64,000 bases of DNA, taken from the NCBI RefSeq assembly GCF_009728465.1, contig NZ_WOCD01000003.1, forward strand, positions 620,001 through 684,000, written 5' to 3'. The position numbers and the translations under genes were made by a program. This DNA is from Psychrosphaera haliotis (GTDB taxonomy: Bacteria > Pseudomonadota > Gammaproteobacteria > Enterobacterales > Alteromonadaceae). This document shows, one piece after another, positions 18,417-27,505 of the stretch. How positions within the stretch are numbered: position 1 is the first letter of the stretch; each line of letters starts with the position of its first letter. The notes beneath the pieces are model-generated. The model saw only the letters and a program-made list of their open reading frames with translations. It had not been told where the DNA came from and searched no databases.

Positions 18417-20563
18417 TTATTTGGCTAAGTTAGATTCTAATTGGTTCAAAATAGTACGAAACTCTGTTGGTTCATTCACATCGCAAAGCTCGTACCTTGC
18501 CGATAATTTCGGTGTGGTGCTTTCTAACTCTCTTTCAATTCTTGTCACCAGTACTTGTGCCTGGTTTAGATTATAATTATTCGCTACCAACCAATACCTG
18601 TGGCCATTAATTGGCAGTATTTGATATTGTTTGTTTAAATTTTTTATTCTTTCCAATTTGTCACTAATGGCATCATCCGTCGCTTTAATGCCAAGCGATG
18701 CATTCAGTTCAGATACACCATTAAAGTCCATGGCAATGATAGTAAACACCTTTAACTTGTTAACTTCAGTTTGATTATGTTTTGGTACATTACTAGTGCT
18801 AGTTTGCACATTATTCATTTGGGCCATTAATTGTTCGATAGCTCGTTCTGCAACGGCTAAACTTAAATGCGCTAGAGGTTTGCGGCCACTTGCTTGTCTT
18901 CTAAGTACAGCATTGTAAATAAACAACACTAAGCCAAACACTAATAACAAGATTAACCAGCGTGTATTAGATAGCTTTTCTGTTAATAAAACCAAGGCAT
19001 TGGACAAGTTAACATTCATTGCTTGATGCTCGTCTAGCACATTTTGTTGCTCTTCAAGTTGATTACGAACTTTAAAGTCGCGATATGCTTGAAGCTGTAC
19101 CTGCATTCCTTCTTTTTTTCTATTTTCTAAATATTCTATAAGCCCTGTGGTTTTAGAAACTTGAGGCCAGTCTTTCATTAAAACCTCTGCGGTTCTTTGG
19201 GCTTTAAGTGCCTCTAATTTACCAACTCCAGTTTCAGAGGAGTAATTGTTAAACGCAGAAAGTTCGAGTTCTATCTTAGATAAGTACTTTAATGAGACAT
19301 CTGGTAAGTCTTTTAATAACGCTATTTGAGCTTTAACAAAATACAGTTCATTCTGAGTTTTTAATTGCTCAGTCTTGTCTCGCCCTAGTGCATTAGTTAG
19401 ACCTTTAACTTTATCTGCCGCCTTTACAAGCTGTTCCGCGTATTCTAATTTTTGCTGTATAATTTGATTTTTAATCAAAGCAATTAGGCTTTGTAATTGC
19501 AGGTATCGGTTTCGCACTTGCTGTGCACTTTTGTAAACAGACTCCAAGCGCTTATCAGCTTCTCTATATTTAAGAGACTGGCTATTTAATTGCGCCCATT
19601 CAATTTGGGTCTGCAATGACGACGACGCTAGTTTGTTATCTTGCAAATAGCTCACTAAACGTTTGAAGCTTTGCTCCGCTAGAAACAAATCATTTTGTTT
19701 AATAAGCAACTTTATATGTGCTTGTTTTGCCCAAACTATGAGTGGCATTAAGCCGCTTGAATTTGCTCTTTCAATTGCCGTATTAAGGCTACGGTTTGCT
19801 AGTTCGTAATCTTGTAGGGAAGCATAAAACGAAACCTTTTTTAAGCTCCAAAACACCCATAAATAATCAATATTGTCGGCTTTATCCGCCCACTCATCAA
19901 GAAGTGCTGTGGCGTTGTCAAAATGGGATAACGCTTCCTGATAATCCAGCATGCTAACGGCATTATCTATTTTGAGTTCATAAAAACGCAGTGTTAATTG
20001 CAACTGCTCTGGCTGTGCCAGTTTATCAATATCAGTGATAACTAAATTAAGCACTTGTTCAGACTGCGCAGGCTTTCCTGACAAATAAAGAGCGTGAGCT
20101 TTGATAAGACGTAAGTTAACTAACTGAGCCAATGTTAAAGTGTTATCTGTTATAAAGTACTCAACACCAGCTAATTGTTTTTTGGGAGTAACTGCATTTG
20201 GCGTTTGTACCGCACTTAAAAACTCACTTAAGGTTTTAAATTCACTTTGGAACCGGTTTTTTACTTTATCTATTTGCGCAACTTTAACAACGTCTTCCGT
20301 GTTTTTTTACGCTTACTAAACCAGTCATTATTTGTAGAGCTTATTTTATTAGGCGGAGCATCTGGCTGATTAGATGAAACGTCTGGCTTATTAGATGGGG
20401 CTTCCGTTGAGTTGGCTAATGAATTTGAACCATTATTAGCTACTGAACTCGAATAATTGCTAGCAAATGAAACGGTTGAGCAAAACACAGATACAAAAAA
20501 GCATGTCAGCGTAACGGCTAACCTCTGCTTTTCTCTATATCTGTTGTTTTGCCAGAACTTCAT
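18417..20563 (-). pseudogene. TPR-like membrane protein with degenerate GGDEF domain, frame broken in an A7 run
   Basis: The real start is the ATG at 20563, behind GGAGAA and 19 bases after the parE stop. It opens MKFWQNNRYREKQRLAV with a clear signal sequence ending near SVSFAS. The frame reaches a stop at 20270. The next frame is open from within the seven-A run at about 20301-20307 and continues to 18417. One extra A joins them into 715 residues. Predicted parts: signal peptide, Ser/Pro/Asn-rich stretch (35-85), helical repeats resembling TPRs (about 95-500), a membrane helix (about 534-554), and a cytoplasmic domain that looks like a GGDEF fold (AMDFNGVSELNASLGIKATDDA). In that domain NGHRYWLVA stands where GGDEF would be, so no cyclase activity is expected. 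The function is unknown; position between parE and parC suggests co-expression. Confidence 0.75.
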
Positions 20564-20582
20564 TATTTCTCCACGTACAAAA

Positions 20583-22472
20583 CTAAACGGTTGCTTTGTT
20601 ACCTTTGCTTTCCAACCATGATTTACGATCGCCCGCTCGTTTTTTCGCAAGTAGCATGTCGAGCATTTCCATCGTTGGCGCAATTTCATCAATCGTTAAC
20701 TGCACTAATCGACGAGTGTTTGGATCCATAGTGGTTTCACGAAGTTGCAATGGGTTCATCTCACCTAGACCTTTAAAGCGCTGAACGTTTACTTTGCCTT
20801 TTTTCTTCTCGGCAACAATACGATCTAAGATCCCGTCTTTTTCGCCATCGTCCAAGGCATAAAAGACTTCTTTGCCTACATCAATTCGATAAAGTGGAGG
20901 CATAGCAACATAAACATGACCAGCTTCAACAAGCGTTTGATAATGACGAGTAAACAGTGCGCATAATAATGTAGCGATATGCAGACCATCACTATCGGCG
21001 TCGGCAAGGATACAAACTTTCCCATACCTTAACTGAGATAAATCTGACGAGTCAGGATCCATACCAATGGCTACAGAGATATCATGTACTTCTTGTGAAC
21101 CAAGAACTTGTCCAGCTTCAACTTCCCACGTATTTAAAATCTTGCCTCGAAGCGGCATGATAGCTTGAAACTCACGATCTCTTGCTTGTTTTGCAGAACC
21201 ACCAGCTGAGTCACCCTCAACTAAAAACAATTCTGTTCTGTCGTTTTCTTGGCTAGAACAGTCGGTTAATTTACCTGGCAGTGCTGGACCTTGAGTGACT
21301 TTTTTACGTATGACCTTTTTAGCAGCTCTTAATCGTTTTTGTGCATTGGAGATACACATATCCGCTAGTAGCTCAGCAATATCCGTATGCGTGTTTAACC
21401 ACAAGCTAAAGGCATCTTTAACGATACCAGACACAAACGTCGCACACTGTCTTGAAGATAAACGTTCTTTAGTTTGACCAGCAAATTGCGGGTCTTGCAT
21501 TTTAACCGACAATATATAGCTGCATCGTTCCCAAATATCTTCAGGCGTCAGCTTGATACCGCGAGGGACTAAATTTCGGAATTCACAAAACTCTCGCATA
21601 GCTTCTAACAGACCTTGTCTTAGTCCGTTTACATGAGTACCACCTTGGGCTGTAGGAATTAGGTTTACATAACTTTCGCCAATAGAATCACCACCTTCAG
21701 GTAACCAAGTAACCGCCCACTCAGCCGCTTCTAAATTACCGCTAAAAGAACCAACAAATGGGTCTTCCGGCAGCATAACAAAACCTTTTACTGCATCAAC
21801 TAAGTAGTCTTTTAAACCATCTTGATAAAACCATTCGTGGGTTTCTTTAAGCTGTTTATTGTTAAACTTAATTTTTAAGCCAGGACATAAAACGGCTTTA
21901 GCTCTGAGGTTGTGGATCAAACGAGAGTTAGAGAATTTTGCGCTATCAAAATAAGAAGGGTCAGCCCAAAATCGTACTGTTGTACCAGTATTTCTGCGCC
22001 CTACTGTTCCTATAACTTCTAAGCTTTGAACCTTATCGCCATTTTCAAAAGCGATTTGATATTCTTGTGCATCGCGTCGAACACGAACTTCCATTCTAGT
22101 GGTCAGTGCATTTACAACTGATACACCTACGCCATGCAAACCACCTGAGAATTCGTAGTTGCTGTTAGAAAACTTACCACCAGCATGCAGCTTAGTAAGA
22201 ATTAGCTCTACGCCTGGTATCCCTTCTTCAGGATGAATATCTACCGGCATTCCTCGGCCATCATCGGACACTTCCAAAGAATTGTCTTCGTGCAGCGTCA
22301 CCACAATATGACTTGCATGTCCTGCCAAAGCTTCATCAACACTGTTGTCTATTACTTCTTGAGCAAGGTGATTTGGACGGGTTGTATCGGTATACATTCC
22401 AGGGCGACGACGTACCGGCTCTAAACCGTTTAGTACCTCTATCGCTTCTGCATTATAAGATTGATTAGTCAT
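20583..22472 (-). CDS. parE: DNA topoisomerase IV subunit B
   Basis: ATPase subunit of topoisomerase IV. The 629-residue protein shows the GHKL ATP-binding site (QEVIDNSVDEALAGHA near 40, DDGRGMPVD near 70, GGLHGVGVSVVNAL near 110), the transducer domain and the TOPRIM domain (ELFLVEGDSAGGSAKQARDR near 412, DADSDGLHIATLL near 490). It ends with the ParE-type PTMEMLDMLLAKKRAGDRKSWL tail. Downstream in the same direction are the TPR-like gene and parC; upstream is yqiA. Confidence 0.96.
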   Translation of the reverse strand: MTNQSYNAEAIEVLNGLEPVRRRPGMYTDTTRPNHLAQEVIDNSVDEALAGHASHIVVTLHEDNSLEVSDDGRGMPVDIHPEEGIPGVELILTKLHAGGKFSNSNYEFSGGLHGVGVSVVNALTTRMEVRVRRDAQEYQIAFENGDKVQSLEVIGTVGRRNTGTTVRFWADPSYFDSAKFSNSRLIHNLRAKAVLCPGLKIKFNNKQLKETHEWFYQDGLKDYLVDAVKGFVMLPEDPFVGSFSGNLEAAEWAVTWLPEGGDSIGESYVNLIPTAQGGTHVNGLRQGLLEAMREFCEFRNLVPRGIKLTPEDIWERCSYILSVKMQDPQFAGQTKERLSSRQCATFVSGIVKDAFSLWLNTHTDIAELLADMCISNAQKRLRAAKKVIRKKVTQGPALPGKLTDCSSQENDRTELFLVEGDSAGGSAKQARDREFQAIMPLRGKILNTWEVEAGQVLGSQEVHDISVAIGMDPDSSDLSQLRYGKVCILADADSDGLHIATLLCALFTRHYQTLVEAGHVYVAMPPLYRIDVGKEVFYALDDGEKDGILDRIVAEKKKGKVNVQRFKGLGEMNPLQLRETTMDPNTRRLVQLTIDEIAPTMEMLDMLLAKKRAGDRKSWLESKGNKATV

Positions 22473-22531
22473 AGCGCTTATTATTCTAATTTTAGGTTCT
22501 AAATGAAAGGTTAACTAGGATTGAGTCAAAC

Positions 22532-23113
22532 TTAAAGGAAAAAATCCACTATCTGCGGTAAGTATCGCTTAAAGCCAATAAAACTGTGATTGCCACCGGG
22601 TTCTAATGTCATTTTGGCCAACTGATAATGTTCAGCCGCTTGACGATAATCTAGAACCTCATCGCCCTCTTGCTGCAAACACCATACTTTACTTGAGTCA
22701 TGTAAAGCTGGCTGATAAATAGCTTTTAATTCGTCCATATGATGCGGCTCTAATAAGTACTCTTCACCTGTGATAGGTTGAACTTGCTTACCTACGTAAT
22801 CCTCCAGCAGTTCAAATGGCTTAACAGCAGGATTTATCACAACCGCAGGGACGTTATATTTATTATGTATATAAGTACTTATAAAACCGCCTAAGCTGCT
22901 ACCCACAATGCCAATGAGCTCAGAGTCATTTGCTTGTCTAATTGACTCAACCAGCGTTTCCACTTCACTAATTGCTTGTTGGGGGTGCACATGTAACTGA
23001 GGCGTATACACCTTTATATCAGGGTGATGCAGTTTCATAAATTGATTAAATTGAACGGCTTTTTCAGACAAAGGAGATGAATGAAATCCGTGTAGATATA
23101 TAATACTGGCCAT
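22532..23113 (-). CDS. yqiA: YqiA-type alpha/beta-hydrolase esterase
   Basis: Small esterase of the UPF0227/YqiA family with activity on short-chain esters; the physiological substrate is not known. The 193-residue product begins MASIIYLHGFHSSPLS (oxyanion region LHGF), has the nucleophile elbow GSSLGGF near residue 69, and the catalytic His in GGNHSFIGF near residue 175. Its start shares one base with the yqiB stop. In E. coli cpdA lies between these two genes; here it is absent. Confidence 0.88.
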   Translation of the reverse strand: MASIIYLHGFHSSPLSEKAVQFNQFMKLHHPDIKVYTPQLHVHPQQAISEVETLVESIRQANDSELIGIVGSSLGGFISTYIHNKYNVPAVVINPAVKPFELLEDYVGKQVQPITGEEYLLEPHHMDELKAIYQPALHDSSKVWCLQQEGDEVLDYRQAAEHYQLAKMTLEPGGNHSFIGFKRYLPQIVDFFL

Positions 23114-23583
23114 TAACTTGATGCTGAATTTTTTAAAAGACGGTCATCTATTTTATCAGGTTGATGGTCTATTGCTAAGTTTAACCAGTCTTTTAACAAG
23201 GCATTTATCTGCGTTTTTTCATCTTTATGATGAAGTTTATCATTTGGGTATGGATTGTTTGGGCGAATACGATCTTGTTGCTGGTATTTAGTAACTTCAA
23301 CCATTTGTGCATCATGATAAAGCCTAAACTCAATATCCATTTGACCCACCAATGTACTTAACGTACTTCTTTGTTGAAGCGTAAACTGTTCTGTATATGG
23401 TGAAATATCAGACACTGATAATTCAAAATAAAGCCCCTGACCTAGCTCAATGTGCCATTGCTGCCCTTTAGCATACTCCAACGGCAAAAGCCTTAATAAT
23501 AAGGCATAGTTGCGACTACAAATAGTTTGCAAACGCTTAAGGTCAACAACGTACTTTTCTTTTTTTACAGTATTCATATTCAT
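23113..23583 (-). CDS. yqiB: DUF1249 family protein YqiB
   Basis: Conserved gammaproteobacterial protein of unknown function. The 156-residue product carries the DUF1249 marks: VDLKRLQTICSRNYALLLRLLP near the start, a YTEQFTL strand region, RLYHDAQMVEVTKYQ and RPNNPYPNDKLHHKDEK near residue 125. Its reading frame begins directly after the nudF stop. The gene neighbourhood nudF-yqiB-yqiA-parE is conserved. Confidence 0.85.
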   Translation of the reverse strand: MNMNTVKKEKYVVDLKRLQTICSRNYALLLRLLPLEYAKGQQWHIELGQGLYFELSVSDISPYTEQFTLQQRSTLSTLVGQMDIEFRLYHDAQMVEVTKYQQQDRIRPNNPYPNDKLHHKDEKTQINALLKDWLNLAIDHQPDKIDDRLLKNSASS

Positions 23584-24219
23584 CTAGTATTTTGCAGGCT
23601 CTGCATCTATTTTCTGTTTATTAAGCCTCAACCATTGTAGGCTAATAACTGTCGCTGCGTTATCTATTACACCCGAGTCTAATAATTCAAATGCATGCTC
23701 AACATCTAATACGTGAACTTTGATATCTTCGTTTTCATCTTCTAAACCGTGTACGCCACCAACGCCGTTTGAATCAACAATGCCCATGTACAAATAAAGT
23801 CGTTCACTGGTTCCGCCTGGGCTAGACAAGTAGCTGAGCATTGGCGTTAGTGTATTTATATTTAAATCCGCTTCTTCAAATGCTTCCCTTTTGGCGACAT
23901 CCTCTAAGTCTTCATTTTCTTTATCTACCATGCCGGCAATGACTTCTAATAACCAAGGAGATTCTTTTGATGCCAGAGCGCCAATTCTGATTTGCTCAAT
24001 AAGCACAACTTTTTGTTCAAAAGGATCGTAAGGTAGCACCCCTACAGCATCACCTCGTTCAAATATTTCACGGTCAACCCAATTGCTTTGGCCACCATTA
24101 AACAGGTTATGTCTGAACGTAAATTTGTTTATTTTGAAAAAGCCGCTAAATACTTTATCTACAGACTTGATTTCAATATTTTTGCTATCAAATAGAGGTG
24201 TATATTTATCGTTCGCCAT
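23584..24219 (-). CDS. nudF: ADP-ribose diphosphatase (Nudix)
   Basis: Hydrolyses ADP-ribose to AMP and ribose-5-phosphate. The 211-residue protein has the Nudix region AGMVDKENEDLEDVAKREA, ending FEEADLNI, near residues 92-120. Compared with the E. coli box it has one extra residue before the first glutamate, and an Asp instead of Gly in EEAxL. The metal-binding REAFEE core is intact. The C-terminal SSPGGTSERLYLYMG segment is typical of ADP-ribose pyrophosphatases. It is divergent from tolC, as in E. coli. Confidence 0.9.
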   Translation of the reverse strand: MANDKYTPLFDSKNIEIKSVDKVFSGFFKINKFTFRHNLFNGGQSNWVDREIFERGDAVGVLPYDPFEQKVVLIEQIRIGALASKESPWLLEVIAGMVDKENEDLEDVAKREAFEEADLNINTLTPMLSYLSSPGGTSERLYLYMGIVDSNGVGGVHGLEDENEDIKVHVLDVEHAFELLDSGVIDNAATVISLQWLRLNKQKIDAEPAKY

Positions 24220-24421
24220 TCGTTAATTCCTGCTCAACCTGTTAAGTTGGGAGTTTAACATAAATAACGGTTTCAGCTTATTTACAATTCAATATTCTGT
24301 TACATTTGCAGTATATTAATTTACATTAAAAACATTACGCAAAACAACGAGAAAGGCTACAATATAGCCAACTATCGCTAAACGCTAAAATTGGTATAAA
24401 ATTTTCGGTTAAGGAACCAGT

Positions 24422-25711
24422 ATGAGAAAGTCTTTTATAACAGCATCTATCGCGCTATTTTTCGCCAGCGTCTCTATGCAAACTCAAGCGACAAACTTAT
24501 TAGATGCTTACAAGGATGCGGTACAAAACGACCCACAAACTTTAAAAGCAAAAGCGAGCTACGAAGCAACATTGCAAACTGAAGAACAAGCGTTTGCTCG
24601 TTTACTACCTAATATTTCTTTCTCTGCTGGGTACTCATTAGGCAACAGTGAAGCGGTAAGCTCTACTACTAATGAAGTTTATGATTATGACTCAAGTAAT
24701 CTAAATTATGGACTTACCCTAACTCAAACTATTTTCCAAATGGGTGACTGGTACAATTTGGACGCTGCTGAAAAGCGTGCGTTACAAGCACAAACAAGTT
24801 TAAACCTTGCTCAACAAACTTTGATTCAACGTGTTGCACAAAGTTACTTCAACGTTTTAAAAGCGCAGGACAATCTAGAGTTCTCTCAAGCTGAGAAAAA
24901 AGCCATTGAGCGCCAACTTGAACAAACTAAAGAACGTTTTAAAGTCGGTTTAACGGCTATTACTGATGTACACGAAGCTCAAGCTAATTATGACAATGCT
25001 GTTGCTACAGAGATTCGCAGCAAAAGCAATGTAGAAATTTCAAAAGAAGCTTTACGTGAAATCACGGGCAAGTTTTACAATAACTTTAACCCGTTAAATA
25101 CAGAGCGTTTTGAAGCTTCTTTACCGGTACCTAACGATGTTCAACAATGGGTTACTAAAGCGGAACAAAACAACTTAGAACTTAAAGGCAAAGAGTTAGT
25201 TGTTGAAGCGGCTAAGTTTGATATCAAACGCGCTGACGCTGGTCACTACCCTACGCTAAATTTAACAGCTTCAGTTAGCACCAACGATGCTGGTAAAGAC
25301 ATTGATGGCCCTGCATTAAACTCTTCATCAATTGGCCTAACGTTGAACGTGCCAATTTATAGCGGTGGTGGTACAACAGCAGCAGTGAAACAGGCTCAAG
25401 CAAACTATGTATTTGCTAGCGAAGATCGTGAAGCTGCCTATAGAGCCGCCGTACGTAGTGTAAGAACATCATTTGCTGATGTTTCTTCATTAGTGTCTAC
25501 GCTTAAAGCATTAAACCAATCAGTTGTATCCGCTGAGAGCGCATTACAGGCAACACAAGCTGGTTTTGATGTTGGTACTCGTACTATTGTTGACGTACTT
25601 AACAGCACAAGAAACCTTTATAATGCAAAACGTAACTTAGCCACAAGTCGCTATGATTATATTTTAGCAATGCTTACTCTTAGACAAGCATCTGGCGAAA
25701 CTAAATGGTAA
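24422..25711 (+). CDS. tolC: Outer membrane channel TolC
   Basis: Outer-membrane exit duct for tripartite efflux pumps and type I secretion. The 429-residue protein has a signal peptide (about 1-23, cut near TQA/TNLL), the TolC opening LLDAYKDAVQNDPQTLKAKA, and two outer-membrane-efflux repeats of long helices (first with FKVGLTAITDVHEAQANYDNA near 180, second with FDVGTRTIVDVLNSTRNLYNAK near 385). AAGGAACC precedes the ATG. It stands alone, divergent from nudF and closed by a strong terminator. It could serve the exporter at 11-15.6 kb. Confidence 0.94.
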   Translation: MRKSFITASIALFFASVSMQTQATNLLDAYKDAVQNDPQTLKAKASYEATLQTEEQAFARLLPNISFSAGYSLGNSEAVSSTTNEVYDYDSSNLNYGLTLTQTIFQMGDWYNLDAAEKRALQAQTSLNLAQQTLIQRVAQSYFNVLKAQDNLEFSQAEKKAIERQLEQTKERFKVGLTAITDVHEAQANYDNAVATEIRSKSNVEISKEALREITGKFYNNFNPLNTERFEASLPVPNDVQQWVTKAEQNNLELKGKELVVEAAKFDIKRADAGHYPTLNLTASVSTNDAGKDIDGPALNSSSIGLTLNVPIYSGGGTTAAVKQAQANYVFASEDREAAYRAAVRSVRTSFADVSSLVSTLKALNQSVVSAESALQATQAGFDVGTRTIVDVLNSTRNLYNAKRNLATSRYDYILAMLTLRQASGETKW

Positions 25712-25779
25712 AGACTTAGCCGCTGTAAATAGCGGCCTTAAATAAAAACATTTAGCAAAGATAACTAGTTAATATATAA

Positions 25780-25803
25780 ACGGAGCCTTTGCTCCGTTTT
25801 TTT
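25780..25803 (+). terminator. Intrinsic terminator after tolC
   Basis: ACGGAGC (25780-25786) pairs with GCTCCGT (25791-25797) around CTTT, followed by a run of seven T. Confidence 0.9.
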
Positions 25804-25900
25804 ATGTCCAACTGAAATGACCAGAAAGGGATATCAATAAGCACTTACTATACGTTAGAATAGAAAGCAGATAATTTGTTCCCTATCGTGAGACTCCGTT

Positions 25901-26851
25901 TTGAGTAAACCTGAATCAAAAAACAACTTTGTTGCACCTACCTTTTCTTGGCGTTTTTTCCATCCAAAGTTTTGGCTTACCTGGCTTTTAGTTATAACTC
26001 TTTATTCGCTTAGCTGGTTACCTTATAAATTACAGCTTGCTATGGGCCGAGGTATTGGCCGGTTATTGATGTCCGCAATGAAAAAAAGAAAGCGCATTGC
26101 GACAAAAAACATACAACTGTGTTTCCCTGATATGCCTCAAAAAGATGTCGAACAGTTAGTAAAAGTTAACTTTGAAAATGCAGGTATCGCACTATTTGAA
26201 AGTGGTATCTCTTGGTGGTGGCCAACTTGGCGCGCAAAACCTATTTGTAATGTAAAAGGGACTGAGCATATTGATGGAGCGTTAAAACAAGGCAAAGGTA
26301 TTTTTTTACTGTTTTTCCATATTCTACCGTTAGAAATGATGGGCCGTGTACTTGGAGAAAACGGCTACCCTTGTGTAGGTTTTTATCGACCGCACAATAA
26401 TAAACTATTGGAGTGGGTACAATACAGAGGCCGCTGTCGTTCAAATCGTTATATGATTGGAAAAAAAGACGTTAAAGGTTTACTAAAAGCTTTATCAAAC
26501 GGTGAAATAACGGTTTATTTACCGGATCATGACTATGGTCCAAAACGCAGTGTATTCGCACCATTTTTTGCGGTAGATAAAGCAGCCACCACAACTGGCA
26601 CCGAAATTTTTGCAAGTCACAAAAACGCCGCGACTATCCCAACAAAGTTAAAAAGATTACCAGATAATTCTGGTTATGAGATTGAATTTCTGCCTCCTTT
26701 AAGTGATTATCCTAGTAAGGACTCACTTGAAAATGCACAGCAAATAAATAAGTGGGTAGAACAAGCAGTATTAGATAATATGGAACAGTACATGTGGGTT
26801 CACCGCAGGTTTAAAACAAGACCTACAGATGATCCGGACTCGTTATACTAA
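25901..26851 (+). CDS. lpxL: Lipid A biosynthesis lauroyl/acyl acyltransferase (LpxL/LpxM family)
   Basis: Inner-membrane enzyme adding a secondary acyl chain to Kdo2-lipid A. The 316-residue protein has an N-terminal membrane helix (about 25-45), the catalytic H-X4-E motif in FFHILPLEMM near residue 141, and the family segments VGFYRPHNNKLLEW and YLPDHDYGPKRSVFAPFF. The start is a TTG at 25901; no better in-frame start is visible and the N-terminus is of family length. The gene is followed after ten bases by a TcpQ-like gene. LpxL and LpxM are hard to tell apart from sequence alone. Confidence 0.88.
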   Translation: MSKPESKNNFVAPTFSWRFFHPKFWLTWLLVITLYSLSWLPYKLQLAMGRGIGRLLMSAMKKRKRIATKNIQLCFPDMPQKDVEQLVKVNFENAGIALFESGISWWWPTWRAKPICNVKGTEHIDGALKQGKGIFLLFFHILPLEMMGRVLGENGYPCVGFYRPHNNKLLEWVQYRGRCRSNRYMIGKKDVKGLLKALSNGEITVYLPDHDYGPKRSVFAPFFAVDKAATTTGTEIFASHKNAATIPTKLKRLPDNSGYEIEFLPPLSDYPSKDSLENAQQINKWVEQAVLDNMEQYMWVHRRFKTRPTDDPDSLY

Positions 26852-26861
26852 AGAGGGATTT

Positions 26862-27464
26862 ATGAGCAAAAATAATAAAAGCACACAAAAGAAAGAATCT
26901 GGCAAAATCGGTAAAATTGTTGCGCCAATTATTTTTATTCTACTTATTGTCGGCTTTGTTTACTGGGGCAGTGACGAAAGCAATAAGACAAGCGAAAACC
27001 CAGTAGCAAAAGGTGTTGCTAAGTTTTATGCCGAAGTGCGACAGGCTATGAAACCTGGAGCCGAAAGACTAAACGATTACACCATTAAGTTGCCTGAACC
27101 TGAACAAACAATGGGACAACAACTCGAATCACTTGACGGCACAGTAGAGCCCGCTGAAGACTTTTGGCAAGGTCCTAAGAAAAAACGTTCATTTAAACAA
27201 AATGATACTCTTAAAACGGCATTAGAAAGTTACTCTTCTGCTGAAGGTATTGAGTTAATTTGGGATCTAAAATATGACTACATCGTTAAAGAACACTTTA
27301 CCGAAAGTAGTGATCTCAAAACCTTATTAAATAAAATATCCACCGTTGTTACCAGTGACTATAGCGGCCAAGTACAAACCTACTTTTGTAAAGATGCTAA
27401 CGCTATTGTTATCACTGACAAAACTGACGACTACATCTCAAAAAACTGCATCTCCACTCGTTAA
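26862..27464 (+). CDS. Membrane-anchored protein with TcpQ-like C-terminal domain
   Basis: The 200-residue protein starts at the ATG at 26862 behind AGAGGGA; the frame is also open 11 codons further upstream. It has a Lys-rich cytoplasmic start, one membrane helix (about 19-37) and a periplasmic part. The C-terminal part (DTLKTALESYSSAEGIELIWDL to the end) resembles the TcpQ/PilL-type domain found with secretins, with a Cys pair (FCKD and KNC) that may form a disulfide. Function unknown. Placement behind lpxL is seen in other Alteromonadales as far as I recall; treat that as recollection. A role in envelope assembly is inference. Confidence 0.65.
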   Translation: MSKNNKSTQKKESGKIGKIVAPIIFILLIVGFVYWGSDESNKTSENPVAKGVAKFYAEVRQAMKPGAERLNDYTIKLPEPEQTMGQQLESLDGTVEPAEDFWQGPKKKRSFKQNDTLKTALESYSSAEGIELIWDLKYDYIVKEHFTESSDLKTLLNKISTVVTSDYSGQVQTYFCKDANAIVITDKTDDYISKNCISTR

Positions 27465-27505
27465 AGAATTTAGACCGTTAAAGTTTCGGTATTAAGGAAA
27501 AATAT

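Noticed and set aside
18417..20132. A 571-codon frame with a TTG start taken as a complete gene
   Set aside because: The frame is open further upstream, has no ribosome site at the TTG, and joins a signal-peptide start at 20563 if one A is added.
20300..20307. Programmed -1 ribosomal frameshift of the dnaX type
   Set aside because: A slip to AAA AAC is possible, but there is no clear Shine-Dalgarno stimulator or downstream hairpin, and several other A-run breaks in the window favour sequence error.
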